Below, one piece after another: positions 52,643 to 64,000 of a stretch of 64,000 nt of DNA (within the stretch, counting starts at the first letter, position 1; every line of letters starts with the position of its first letter). Both the position numbers and the translations under genes were made by a program. The stretch is from RXIX01 sp003989075. GTDB lineage: Bacteria; Pseudomonadota; Gammaproteobacteria; Competibacterales; Competibacteraceae. The stretch is from the NCBI GenBank assembly GCA_029780415.1, contig JAKOYN010000147.1, forward strand, positions 56,720 through 120,719, written 5' to 3'. Under the pieces are notes generated by a model. The model was given only the letters and a program-made list of their open reading frames with translations. It had not been told where the DNA came from and ran no database searches.

Positions 52643-54004
52643 ATGCCCTCTTCGTCCTATATCACCGAGACGATTCACTATCTCAAGCAAACCAGCCCGG
52701 CGCAGACCGAATTTTATCAGGCTGCCGAGGAGGTTCTGGTCTCCCTCAAGCCCCTGCTCGACCGCAACCCCAAGTACCAGAAGCACAACATCATTCAGCG
52801 CATCGTTGAACCGGAACGGCAGATCCTGTTCCGGGTCGCCTGGGTTGATGACCGTGGCCATGTCCAGGTTAACAAGGGCTACCGCATCGAATTCAACTCC
52901 GCGATCGGTCCCTACAAAGGCGGCCTGCGCTTCCACCCCAACGTCACCGCCGGCACCATCAAGTTTCTCGGCTTTGAGCAAATCTTCAAGAACGCCCTGA
53001 CCGGACTGGCCATCGGCGGCGCCAAGGGCGGCGCCAATTTTGATCCCAAGGGCAAGTCCGACCATGAGATCATGCGCTTCTGCCAGTCCTTCATGACCGA
53101 ACTTTTCCGCCACATCGGTGCCACCATCGATGTCCCCGCCGGCGATATCGGCGTCGGCGGTCGCGAAATTGGCTACCTCTACGGTCAGTACAAACGCCTG
53201 ACTGGCCGCTATGAAGGCGTGCTCACCGGCAAGGGACTCAACTGGGGCGGCTCGCTGGCCCGCACCGAAGCCACCGGCTATGGCGCAGTCTACTTCGCCC
53301 AGAACATGCTGGCGGCGCGCGGCGATTCGCTCGAAGGCAAGGTCTGCACCGTCTCCGGCTCCGGCAATGTCGCCATCTACACCGTCGAAAAGCTCTATCA
53401 GGTCGGCGCCAAACCGGTCACGGTCAGCGATTCCAACGGTATGATTCATGACGAACGTGGCATCGATCTCAAGCTGCTCAAGCGCATCAAGGAAGTCGAG
53501 CGCGTCCGCCTGACCCGCTACGCCGAGGAACGTCCCGGCGCGGTCTACACCCCGGTCGAACACTACCCTGACGGACGCAATGGCGTCTGGTGCGTCCCCT
53601 GCGATGCTGCCTTCCCCAGCGCCACCCAGAACGAAGTCAACGAGGAAGACGCCAAGACCCTGCTGCGCAACGGCTGCATCTGCGTCTCCGAAGGTGCCAA
53701 CATGCCCTCCACCCAAGGCGCAATCGACGCCTTCCTGGCCTCCGGCATCGCCTACGGTCCCGCCAAGGCTGCCAACGCCGGGGGTGTCGCCACCAGCCAG
53801 TTGGAAATGAGCCAGAACGCCAGCATGCTGCAATGGACCTTCGAGGAAGTAGACGCCAAGCTCCAGCGCATCATGGCCAACATTTACCGCACCGCCAGCG
53901 AAACCGCCCAGGAATTTGGCCAGCCCGGTAATCTGGTGCTCGGTGCTAATATTGCTGGCTTCCGCAAGGTCGCCGACGCCATGATCGATCAAGGCGTCGT
54001 GTGA
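52643..54004 (+). CDS. gdhA: NADP-specific glutamate dehydrogenase
   Basis: A 453-residue hexameric enzyme making glutamate from 2-oxoglutarate and ammonium. The segments GPYKGGLRFHP (catalytic Lys region), GGAKGGANFDPKGKSDHE and the Rossmann motif SGSGNVAIYTVEKL are present. AGGAAAA precedes ATG 52643; the frame is open upstream without support. Works best when ammonium is plentiful; the scavenging GOGAT genes follow directly. Confidence 0.96.
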   Translation: MPSSSYITETIHYLKQTSPAQTEFYQAAEEVLVSLKPLLDRNPKYQKHNIIQRIVEPERQILFRVAWVDDRGHVQVNKGYRIEFNSAIGPYKGGLRFHPNVTAGTIKFLGFEQIFKNALTGLAIGGAKGGANFDPKGKSDHEIMRFCQSFMTELFRHIGATIDVPAGDIGVGGREIGYLYGQYKRLTGRYEGVLTGKGLNWGGSLARTEATGYGAVYFAQNMLAARGDSLEGKVCTVSGSGNVAIYTVEKLYQVGAKPVTVSDSNGMIHDERGIDLKLLKRIKEVERVRLTRYAEERPGAVYTPVEHYPDGRNGVWCVPCDAAFPSATQNEVNEEDAKTLLRNGCICVSEGANMPSTQGAIDAFLASGIAYGPAKAANAGGVATSQLEMSQNASMLQWTFEEVDAKLQRIMANIYRTASETAQEFGQPGNLVLGANIAGFRKVADAMIDQGVV

Positions 54005-54211
54005 TACTGCACCCGGTTCGCCCTGTGCGGGCCATACCCCCGGCCCGATGCATGGGCTGCCATCGTAACGGTTGCGTGAACGGTCAGGGGGTCGGTAGTA
54101 TTCCGCTTTCCAATTCTATGGATGATTTGACGCTCGCCGGGCCTCGCACGCCGAACCCGGCCACCCGTCCGGCAAGGAGCGCCTCCAGCCCGCCGTCATT
54201 GAGGAACGCTC

Positions 54212-58858
<4,647 letters not shown>

Positions 58859-58888
58859 TGCTTCAACCCGATTAAATTAACGGATGGA

Positions 58889-58967
58889 GTAGGGTGGATA
58901 AGCGAAGCGCATCCACCTTCTCGGGCAAGGGTGGGTGGATGCGGCGCAAGCGCCTTATCCACCCTAC
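58889..58967. repeat. Inverted repeat element 1 between gltB and gltD
   Basis: GTAGGGTGGATAAG (58889-58902) and CTTATCCACCCTAC (58954-58967) are perfect inverted copies; inside them CGCATCCACC and GGTGGATGCG also pair. The whole 79 bases can form one long cruciform. No other copy was seen in the window. Confidence 0.85.
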
Positions 58968-58982
58968 CCGCTTCGACAGGCG

Positions 58983-59071
58983 CCCTTCGACAGGCTCAGG
59001 GCGAACGGTGAACGGTAGTGTAGTGCGGCGGTGTTTTCCGTTTTTCCGTTCGCCCTGAGCCTGTCGAAGGG
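58983..59071. repeat. Inverted repeat element 2 (dispersed repeat, copy C)
   Basis: A perfect 26-bp inverted repeat: 58983-59008 (starts CCCTTCGACAGGCTCAGGGC) and 59046-59071, with 37 bases between. The core is the same as copies A, B and D. Directly after it come short GTCGAAGA direct repeats up to about 59090 and a further GAACGGCGAACGG. Together with element 1 it fills the gltB-gltD gap. Confidence 0.9.
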
Positions 59072-59167
59072 TCGAAGAGTCGAAGAATGAACGGCGAACG
59101 GCTCACGCCGTTTTAACCTTTCACCTTAATTCGCCTGCTTTTCTGATTTCATGACTGAGGCATCATC

Positions 59168-60610
59168 ATGGGCAAGCCCACTGGTTTTCTGGAGATCACC
59201 CGTCACGATCATGGCTACGCGCCGGTCGAGGAGCGGATCAAGCATTTTCGTGATTTCGTCGTGTCGCTGCCGGAGCCGCAGGTTCGCGAACAGGCCGCGC
59301 GCTGCATGGACTGCGGCATTCCCTACTGCCACCGTGGCTGCCCGGTGCACAACATCATCCCCGACTGGAATGATCTGGTGTACCGTGGCCAGTGGCGCGA
59401 AGCGCTGGAGGTGCTGCATTCCACCAACAACTTCCCCGAATTTACTGGACGCATTTGCCCAGCGCCGTGCGAGGCGTCCTGCACCCTGAATTTCAACGAT
59501 CAGCCGGTGACCATCAAGGACATCGAGTGCGCGATCATTGACAAGGGCTGGGCGGAAGGCTGGGTGACCCCGCAGATTGCCGCGCATCGCACCGGCAAGC
59601 GGGTGGCGATTGTCGGTTCCGGTCCTGCCGGTCTGGCCTGCGCTCAGCAACTGGCGCGCGCCGGGCATCGGGTGGTGGTGTTTGAAAAGAACGATCGCAT
59701 CGGCGGTCTGTTGCGCTATGGCATTCCTGATTTCAAGCTGGAAACCTGGCTGATCGATCGGCGTTTGGCGCAGATGCAGGCCGAGGGGGTCGAATTCCGG
59801 CCCAACAGTCACGTTGGCGGCGCCGATCTGCCTGCCCGCCAGCTCCTGACCGAGTTCGATGCGGTGGTGCTGGCCGGTGGTTCCGAGCAGCCGCGTGATC
59901 TGCCGGTGCCGGGGCGCGAGTTGCGCGGCATTCATTACGCCATGGATTTTCTCACCCAGCAGAATCGCCGCGTTGCCGGGCAAAAGGTATCCAGCGAGCG
60001 TAGCGTTCTTGCTACGGGCCGGCATGTGGTGGTGATTGGCGGTGGCGATACTGGTTCCGATTGCGTCGGTACTTCGATTCGCCAGGGCGCGCGCTCCGTG
60101 ACGCAGTTGGAAATCATGCCTCAGCCGCCGGCGCAGGAGAATAAGTTGCTCACCTGGCCGAATTGGCCGCTGAAGCTGCGCACCTCGACTTCGCATGAGG
60201 AAGGCTGCGCGCGTGACTGGGCGGTGACGACTCAGGCGTTCGTGGGTGATGCCGGTCAGTTACGGGCGATTCGATTGGCGCGGGTGGAGTGGCAGGCGGT
60301 TAAGGGCCGGCAGACCATGGTTGAGGTGCCAGGCAGCAGTTTTGAAATTCCGGCGGATCTGGTGCTGCTGGCCATGGGTTTTGTGCACCCGGTGCGTGAG
60401 GGGCTGCTGCAGGATCTCGGCGTGGGTTTGGATGGCCGGGGCAATGTGCGGGCGAGCGAGCAGGATTATCAGACTTCGCTGAACAAGGTGTTCAGCGCGG
60501 GCGATATGCGCCGTGGTCAGTCGCTGGTCGTCTGGGCAATCCGCGAAGGCCGGCAGTGTGCGCGGGCGGTTGATGAGTTTCTGATGGGTCGCTCTGAATT
60601 GCCGACGTGA
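59168..60610 (+). CDS. gltD: Glutamate synthase small subunit
   Basis: A 480-residue NADPH- and FAD-binding partner of GltB that feeds electrons to it. The N-terminal 4Fe-4S cysteines CMDCGIPYCHRGCPVHN, the FAD fold GSGPAGLACAQQL and the NADPH fold GGGDTGSDCVGTS are present. GAGG precedes ATG 59168. Confidence 0.97.
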   Translation: MGKPTGFLEITRHDHGYAPVEERIKHFRDFVVSLPEPQVREQAARCMDCGIPYCHRGCPVHNIIPDWNDLVYRGQWREALEVLHSTNNFPEFTGRICPAPCEASCTLNFNDQPVTIKDIECAIIDKGWAEGWVTPQIAAHRTGKRVAIVGSGPAGLACAQQLARAGHRVVVFEKNDRIGGLLRYGIPDFKLETWLIDRRLAQMQAEGVEFRPNSHVGGADLPARQLLTEFDAVVLAGGSEQPRDLPVPGRELRGIHYAMDFLTQQNRRVAGQKVSSERSVLATGRHVVVIGGGDTGSDCVGTSIRQGARSVTQLEIMPQPPAQENKLLTWPNWPLKLRTSTSHEEGCARDWAVTTQAFVGDAGQLRAIRLARVEWQAVKGRQTMVEVPGSSFEIPADLVLLAMGFVHPVREGLLQDLGVGLDGRGNVRASEQDYQTSLNKVFSAGDMRRGQSLVVWAIREGRQCARAVDEFLMGRSELPT

Positions 60611-60644
60611 TGCTTGCTTGGTGGGTGATGCAATTTCACTCTAT

Positions 60645-60667
60645 CCCCTCTCCCAGAGGGAGAGGGG
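60645..60667. repeat. Palindromic element after gltD
   Basis: CCCCTCTCCC and GGGAGAGGGG pair over 10 bp around AGA, between convergent gltD and the small lipoprotein gene. This CCCTCTCCC...GGGAGAGGG form is a widespread dispersed element; it could also slow transcription from both sides. No T-run. Confidence 0.65.
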
Positions 60668-60680
60668 AGAAGAAGTTGCC

Positions 60681-61019
60681 TTAGCGGCTTTGGGTGGTGT
60701 TTTTTTCGCCTACACAGAAGAAGCCGCCGCCGGGGAAGACATTGCCATCATAGTCCTTGGCTTTCGGGTGATAGCCAGCGGCTTCTTCAAATCCTGAATA
60801 TTGGCAGGTTGCGTCGCCTTTGGCTTTGAGTTCCGGTGGCACTTGACCAAAAGCCTGGGGGTTATCCCAGAGCCGTTTAGTGGTGTCGTCCTTGGAGTCG
60901 ACGATCTGCGGCGGTTGATCGGCAGGTTCCTTGCCGGGTCCCGGTGGAAACAGGACGCAGCCGCTCAGGGTCAGGACCAGTCCGCTTAGCGCCCATACTC
61001 TTTTTTTTATGTGTTGCAC
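60681..61019 (-). CDS. Small lipoprotein coupled to the B2-like protease gene
   Basis: A 112-residue exported protein with a lipobox LSGC (Cys about 21), then a Pro-rich stretch (FPPGPGKEPADQPP) and a C-terminal part with two more Cys (ATCQYSG and GFFCVGEK) and a Gly-rich end. I do not recognise the family. The start is a GTG at 61019 inside the end of the B2 gene (13-base overlap), so it is probably translated together with it. Could serve the cluster at the membrane; no RiPP precursor features are seen. Confidence 0.65.
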   Translation of the reverse strand: MQHIKKRVWALSGLVLTLSGCVLFPPGPGKEPADQPPQIVDSKDDTTKRLWDNPQAFGQVPPELKAKGDATCQYSGFEEAAGYHPKAKDYDGNVFPGGGFFCVGEKNTTQSR

Positions 61020-61546
61020 TCCTCTCCCAATGATTCATCTGTGTGTCGTGTCGGTGGTGATGGGTTTGCCGGCGGCGCGCTGCGCTCGATAAAGCAGGCC
61101 AGCGGGGTGAAGCGTTCCTGTCCAGGCGCACCGGTCAGACAGATGTCGCCGCATTGGATCCAGGCATGCGCCAGCAGGTTTTTAGGGTGTTCGTCCGCTT
61201 TGGCTACGCCCAGGTATAGGGTACTGGGAATGCGGCGGCGGTGCAGCATGAGTTTGGCTGCCAGCGCTTGCGCCAGGCAGCGGCTTTGCCAGGGTGTACG
61301 TGGGGCGATGCGGGTTATGGCCCAGCCGATAGCCGGTGTGATGCGGTGGGTTGCCAGTGCGGGTGGCGTGTGCAGTGGCGCTGCGCGTTGTCCAAGGCCG
61401 GACATGATCAGTTTGAAGGGCAATAGCAGTAGGGCGAGGCGCGCGAGGGCGAGGGCGAGGCCGGCTTCGAGCAGTAGCCGTTGTTGCGGCCATGGCAGTT
61501 GATGCAGTTTGCCGAGCAGGTGGCGAACCGGGATGGTGCGGGCCAT
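61007..61546 (-). CDS. Lasso-peptide B2-type cysteine protease (transglutaminase-like)
   Basis: A 179-residue member of the Transglut_core3/B2 family, which removes the leader peptide of lasso-type RiPPs. A hydrophobic N-terminal segment (about residues 24-48) precedes the catalytic set: Cys90 (TPWQSRCLAQAL), His127 (LLAHAWIQ) and Asp134 (CGDICLTG). RIPSTLYLGV is the family strand. ATG 61546 lies 8 bases after the PqqD-like stop. Many B2/PqqD pairs stand in clusters that make no lasso peptide, so the product is open. Confidence 0.88.
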   Translation of the reverse strand: MARTIPVRHLLGKLHQLPWPQQRLLLEAGLALALARLALLLLPFKLIMSGLGQRAAPLHTPPALATHRITPAIGWAITRIAPRTPWQSRCLAQALAAKLMLHRRRIPSTLYLGVAKADEHPKNLLAHAWIQCGDICLTGAPGQERFTPLACFIERSAPPANPSPPTRHTDESLGEECNT

Positions 61547-61554
61547 GGCGGTGC

Positions 61555-61896
61555 TCAGGGGTGGGCTGTGGCGTCGGTTACGGGTGGGGCTTCCACCAGG
61601 CTGATGAGGCGTTCGGCGCACAGTTCCTGCAGCAGGGCAGTGATACTTTGTGCGGCCTGTTCACTGCTGACGTCGTAGTGTTGTTCCAGTTCGCTGCGGA
61701 TTTCGTCGATGCTGCATCCACGTTCCAGCCGCTGCCAGATGAAGCTGCCGGTTTCGTTGAGGGTGTAGTAGTGCTGGGTGCTCATGTGCAGCAGTACGGC
61801 TTCGTCGTCGAGGAGCGTGGAAATAACATCCGGGTCCGGGGTGGCGCGGCTGGCAGCGCTGAACCGGGGGTGCTGGGCGTCGTCGGTTGTGGGCAT
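61555..61896 (-). CDS. PqqD-family RiPP recognition element (B1-like)
   Basis: A 113-residue protein with the PqqD fold: ISTLLDDEAVLLHMSTQHYY, LNETGSFIWQRLERG and then a helix pair to the end. It would bind a precursor's leader peptide and hand it to the B2 protease encoded downstream. The first 23 or so residues are extra and polar. It is 8 bases before the B2 gene. Confidence 0.88.
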   Translation of the reverse strand: MPTTDDAQHPRFSAASRATPDPDVISTLLDDEAVLLHMSTQHYYTLNETGSFIWQRLERGCSIDEIRSELEQHYDVSSEQAAQSITALLQELCAERLISLVEAPPVTDATAHP

Positions 61897-61940
61897 TGTG
61901 AGTCCTGCGGCGGATGTGGGTGATGATTCTAGGACGTTTG

Positions 61941-61975
61941 ATTGTAGCGCTCTGGTGGTTGGACAGGCGGGTTGA
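61941..61975. repeat. Direct repeat 1 flanking the toxin-antitoxin module
   Basis: ATTGTAGCGCTCTGG followed by 20 less conserved bases; it matches 62611-62645 at 29 of 35 positions. On the minus strand both copies carry TACAAT, a good -10 box. This copy lies between the toxin stop and the PqqD-like gene. Confidence 0.8.
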
Positions 61976-61979
61976 CCCT

Positions 61980-62390
61980 CTACATCGCTTTAAATGGATT
62001 ACGGAGAGTTAATGCACCTATCCTCAACCCATCCTGCATGTCTTCTGAATAGACGACCGAACAGCCGGCATCCTGGGCTGTAGCAAGAATAAGGCTATCC
62101 CAATACGACAGGCGATACGCTATACGCAACACAGAAGCCTGACGGATCATGGGGAGCGTCACATCCAGAATTTGATAAACCGCTGCCCAATTCTGGATAG
62201 TTTGTTGGATTTCAGGTTCGGTGTAGCCGGCCTTGCGAATCAGGTTATTGCAGACTTCATTGACCACTTGCGTACTCAGAACAACCCTGTCTTGCTCAAT
62301 GAGCGCTTTTGCGGGGGCGTGTTTTGGAGAAGATTCATCCATGAAAGCGTACAACCAAACGTTTGAGTCAATGAAGGCATCACCGCTCAT
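61980..62390 (-). CDS. PIN-domain toxin (VapC-like)
   Basis: A 136-residue PIN-fold RNase. The acidic residues fall in AFIDSNVWLYAF, VVNEVCNNLIR, YWDSLILATA and VVYSEDMQDG, as in VapC toxins. ATG 62390 overlaps the antitoxin stop by 11 bases, so the two are coupled. Frame is open to 62417 but that start lies inside the antitoxin without support. Confidence 0.88.
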   Translation of the reverse strand: MSGDAFIDSNVWLYAFMDESSPKHAPAKALIEQDRVVLSTQVVNEVCNNLIRKAGYTEPEIQQTIQNWAAVYQILDVTLPMIRQASVLRIAYRLSYWDSLILATAQDAGCSVVYSEDMQDGLRIGALTLRNPFKAM

Positions 62391-62565
62391 ATAAGTCCTC
62401 ACGGCGGATGGGTTCAAATGGTTTTACCAACCGGGGAACGAGGAAGGGTTTCTGATCGGTCGCCGGCGGTTGTTGGATAACATATTTTTCTACTAAAAAC
62501 TGGTAAAAATCTAAAAGTTCACGCTGAGCGAAATCGGGTAGCTTGTCCAAACGCAGCACTTGCAT
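62380..62565 (-). CDS. Small antitoxin (DUF2281-like)
   Basis: A 61-residue protein: LDKLPDFAQRELLDFYQFLV then a Pro-rich tail (PPATDQKPFLVPRLVKPFEP). Such DUF2281-like proteins pair with PIN toxins. AGGAGAA precedes the ATG. It lies directly upstream of, and overlaps, the PIN gene. Confidence 0.8.
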   Translation of the reverse strand: MQVLRLDKLPDFAQRELLDFYQFLVEKYVIQQPPATDQKPFLVPRLVKPFEPIRREDLYER

Positions 62566-62610
62566 GATTTTCTCCTGTGATGGCGTTCATTGACCGGTTT
62601 CGTTGTGGGT

Positions 62611-62645
62611 ATTGTAGCGCTCTGGCGGCTGGATCGGCTGGTTTA
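62611..62645. repeat. Direct repeat 2 flanking the toxin-antitoxin module
   Basis: ATTGTAGCGCTCTGG and 20 further bases, 29 of 35 identical to 61941-61975. It ends on the stop codon of the GNAT gene. Confidence 0.8.
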
Positions 62646-63659
62646 GCCGGTGGTACGCAGCGGTCGCCGCAGGATCAGCCGGGCAGGCGTTAGACCTTGG
62701 CGGCGGAAGAAGGCTTGCGAGACATGATTAGCGGCCCAGATCGGTGCGTGCAGTTCAATAGCTCCCTGCTGGCAGGCGCGGGCGGCAGCGTTATGCAGCA
62801 GGGCGGTGGCGATACCGTGCCGCTGGTAGTCGGGGGCGGTGTAGATGCCTTGGACGCTGGCGGTACGACGCCAGACGGGTAGCACACTAGGCTGCCGGCG
62901 CAGGCGATGCCATCCCCAGCGGGCGAGACTCCGTATATGGCTCAGCATGGAGGGTGTCAGGCTGATGTCAATGAAGCCGCTGAGTTGGTTGTTGTATTCG
63001 GCAACTAGCAGGATGCGGTCATGGCAGCGCCGTTTGGCGGTGATGAGGTGTTGCCAGTCGATGTCGGGGCGTAGACGGAAGAAATCGGCGCGTTGTTCTT
63101 CGCCGATCAGGTAGTCCCTGAACAGCAGACTCAGAGGTAGTTGATCGCGGTGAGCAGCAGGGCGAACGCATACGGTGTTGTCAGTACTGGCATTCAGTAG
63201 TGGCAAGGGGCATTGAAAAAGCCAGAGACTCGGTGTGAAACCCAGGGCTTGATAACGGTCACGTTGGGCGGTGTCTGTGTCGGTAACGCCGATGCCTACC
63301 CGGATTTCGGTCATGCGATTGGCGGTTAAATGATTGCTGAGATGATCCAGCAAAGCGACGGCAGTCATGTCGCCATCGGGTATGGTGAGCATGTGGCGCA
63401 GACGAATATGCTGGGGGCGTTGCATGCAATGATTGGCGTGGGATCGTCCGCAGGGTAGATGTTGGTAGAGCAGACGCAGTGGATTGGTCGGCGGAGTGTC
63501 GGGATTGAGCAGCCGGTAGCTGATTAATCCAATCAGTTTCCGATCAGTTTCCGCCAGCAGGTAAGTATCGTTCTGATTGATTGTGGTGGCGTGCTGGATG
63601 TGCCAGTCACGAATGTAAGCTTGATCGATGGTTGTCGCCATACGCAGACGTGGAGTCAC
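62643..63659 (-). CDS. Tandem GNAT acetyltransferase-like protein
   Basis: A 338-residue cytoplasmic protein with two GNAT-like halves. The C-terminal one is clearest: QGIYTAPDYQRHGIATALLH is the acetyl-CoA-binding loop and NHVSQAFFRRQGL the end of the fold. The start is a GTG at 63659, 6 bases past the stop of the HprK-like gene with AAGGA upstream; ATG 63641 is an alternative. In a RiPP-type cluster it may acetylate a peptide, but free-standing roles are equally possible. Confidence 0.78.
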   Translation of the reverse strand: MTPRLRMATTIDQAYIRDWHIQHATTINQNDTYLLAETDRKLIGLISYRLLNPDTPPTNPLRLLYQHLPCGRSHANHCMQRPQHIRLRHMLTIPDGDMTAVALLDHLSNHLTANRMTEIRVGIGVTDTDTAQRDRYQALGFTPSLWLFQCPLPLLNASTDNTVCVRPAAHRDQLPLSLLFRDYLIGEEQRADFFRLRPDIDWQHLITAKRRCHDRILLVAEYNNQLSGFIDISLTPSMLSHIRSLARWGWHRLRRQPSVLPVWRRTASVQGIYTAPDYQRHGIATALLHNAAARACQQGAIELHAPIWAANHVSQAFFRRQGLTPARLILRRPLRTTG

Positions 63660-63665
63660 CGCGTT

Positions 63666-64000
63666 TTATCCTTTCTGGTTGGCAAGACGTAATAGATTGG
63701 CGACTCGTTCTGGTTCGGTGTAGATGTCGCGACCGGTATGTAGGCGATACCCTGACGCTTGTTGGGTCAGTTGATTGAGTATCATCATTTGGTGCTGCGC
63801 AATGGTGCGGTCTGTCAAGATGCCTACGCTTTGTTCCATGAGGGCACAGAGTGTTTGCGAGGAAGTGAGTGCTGAAAGACGGCTGTGCGAAGCATCGGCA
63901 ACTTCAGGAAAGACGATTAATTTAGGGGTACAGCGGGGTGTGAAGCAGTCCGGCCAGAGGTTTTCCAGGTCCAGTAGTTTTTTTTTGTCTGAAAGGGCCG
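63666..64000 (-). CDS. HprK-like (PEP-carboxykinase-fold) kinase, C-terminal part
   Basis: About 110 C-terminal residues of a gene that runs off the right edge. The pattern, PRCTPKLIVFPEV, then SRLSALTSSQTLCALMEQSV and the end YRLHTGRDIYTEPERVANLL, is like the tail of HPr-kinase-related proteins found in PqqD/B2 clusters. Catalytic P-loop lies outside the window. Such kinases phosphorylate the peptide in some lasso clusters. The call rests on the tail only. Confidence 0.6.
   Translation of the reverse strand, partial: ALSDKKKLLDLENLWPDCFTPRCTPKLIVFPEVADASHSRLSALTSSQTLCALMEQSVGILTDRTIAQHQMMILNQLTQQASGYRLHTGRDIYTEPERVANLLRLANQKG

Overview
The window is chromosomal DNA of a GC-rich gammaproteobacterium. 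The evidence is gene order and content: rpsF-priB-rpsR-(DUF2232)-rplI-dnaB-alr-radA, then bpt-aat facing ftsK-lolA-rarA, then serS. PriB and the LolA, Bpt and Aat set point to a Gram-negative beta/gamma-proteobacterium. A polyhydroxyalkanoate-synthase-like gene, a thiolase and a CstA-type peptide/pyruvate carrier suggest a carbon-storing heterotroph. A Competibacteraceae-like PHA accumulator would fit, but that is only a guess. No rRNA, tRNA or CRISPR array was seen.

Layout. 1-5 kb: the 5' end of cstA and an RND efflux pair with a likely operator inside its promoter. 5-8.5 kb: two convergent, poorly characterised lipoproteins, one with an NlpC/P60-like end. 8.5-11.5 kb: a four-gene overlapping cobalamin-assembly operon, cobU-cobT-cobC-cobS. 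11.6-13.4 kb: a methyltransferase and a degenerate FtsZ-like protein lacking the GTP-binding signature loop. 13.5-20 kb: the ribosomal-protein and replication block. 20-28 kb: N-end-rule transferases, a COG3146 acyltransferase-like gene, ftsK, lolA and rarA. 28-33.7 kb: thiolase, serS, a MATE exporter and a DAHP synthase, packed tightly with overlapping ends. 33.7-37 kb: DnaJ-domain and vWA proteins and a PHA-synthase-like gene. 37-47 kb: one long minus-strand unit, iorA-iorB-livK-livH-livM-livG-livF-(CBS/ACT)-paaK. It reads as uptake of branched or aromatic amino acids (or aryl acids), oxidative decarboxylation of arylpyruvates to arylacetyl-CoA, and CoA activation of arylacetates. 47-52.5 kb: a KfrA-like DNA-binding protein, an unusual KaiC-like/PEP-synthase-like fusion, a decayed tnpB and a tyrosine recombinase; this stretch is partly lower in GC and looks accessory. 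52.6-60.6 kb: gdhA, gltB and gltD, i.e. both ammonium-assimilation routes side by side. 60.7-64 kb: a minus-strand RiPP-type cluster (HprK-like kinase, tandem GNAT, PqqD/B1, B2 cysteine protease, small lipoprotein) interrupted by a VapBC-like toxin-antitoxin pair lying between imperfect 35-bp direct repeats.

Inverted-repeat elements with the core CCTGAGCCTGTCGAA occur at four places in intergenic gaps, the clearest as a perfect 26-bp inverted repeat between gltB and gltD. The most interesting items are the degenerate FtsZ-like protein, the RiPP-type cluster with its toxin-antitoxin insertion, the KaiC-like/ATP-grasp fusion, and the repeat elements placed inside operons.
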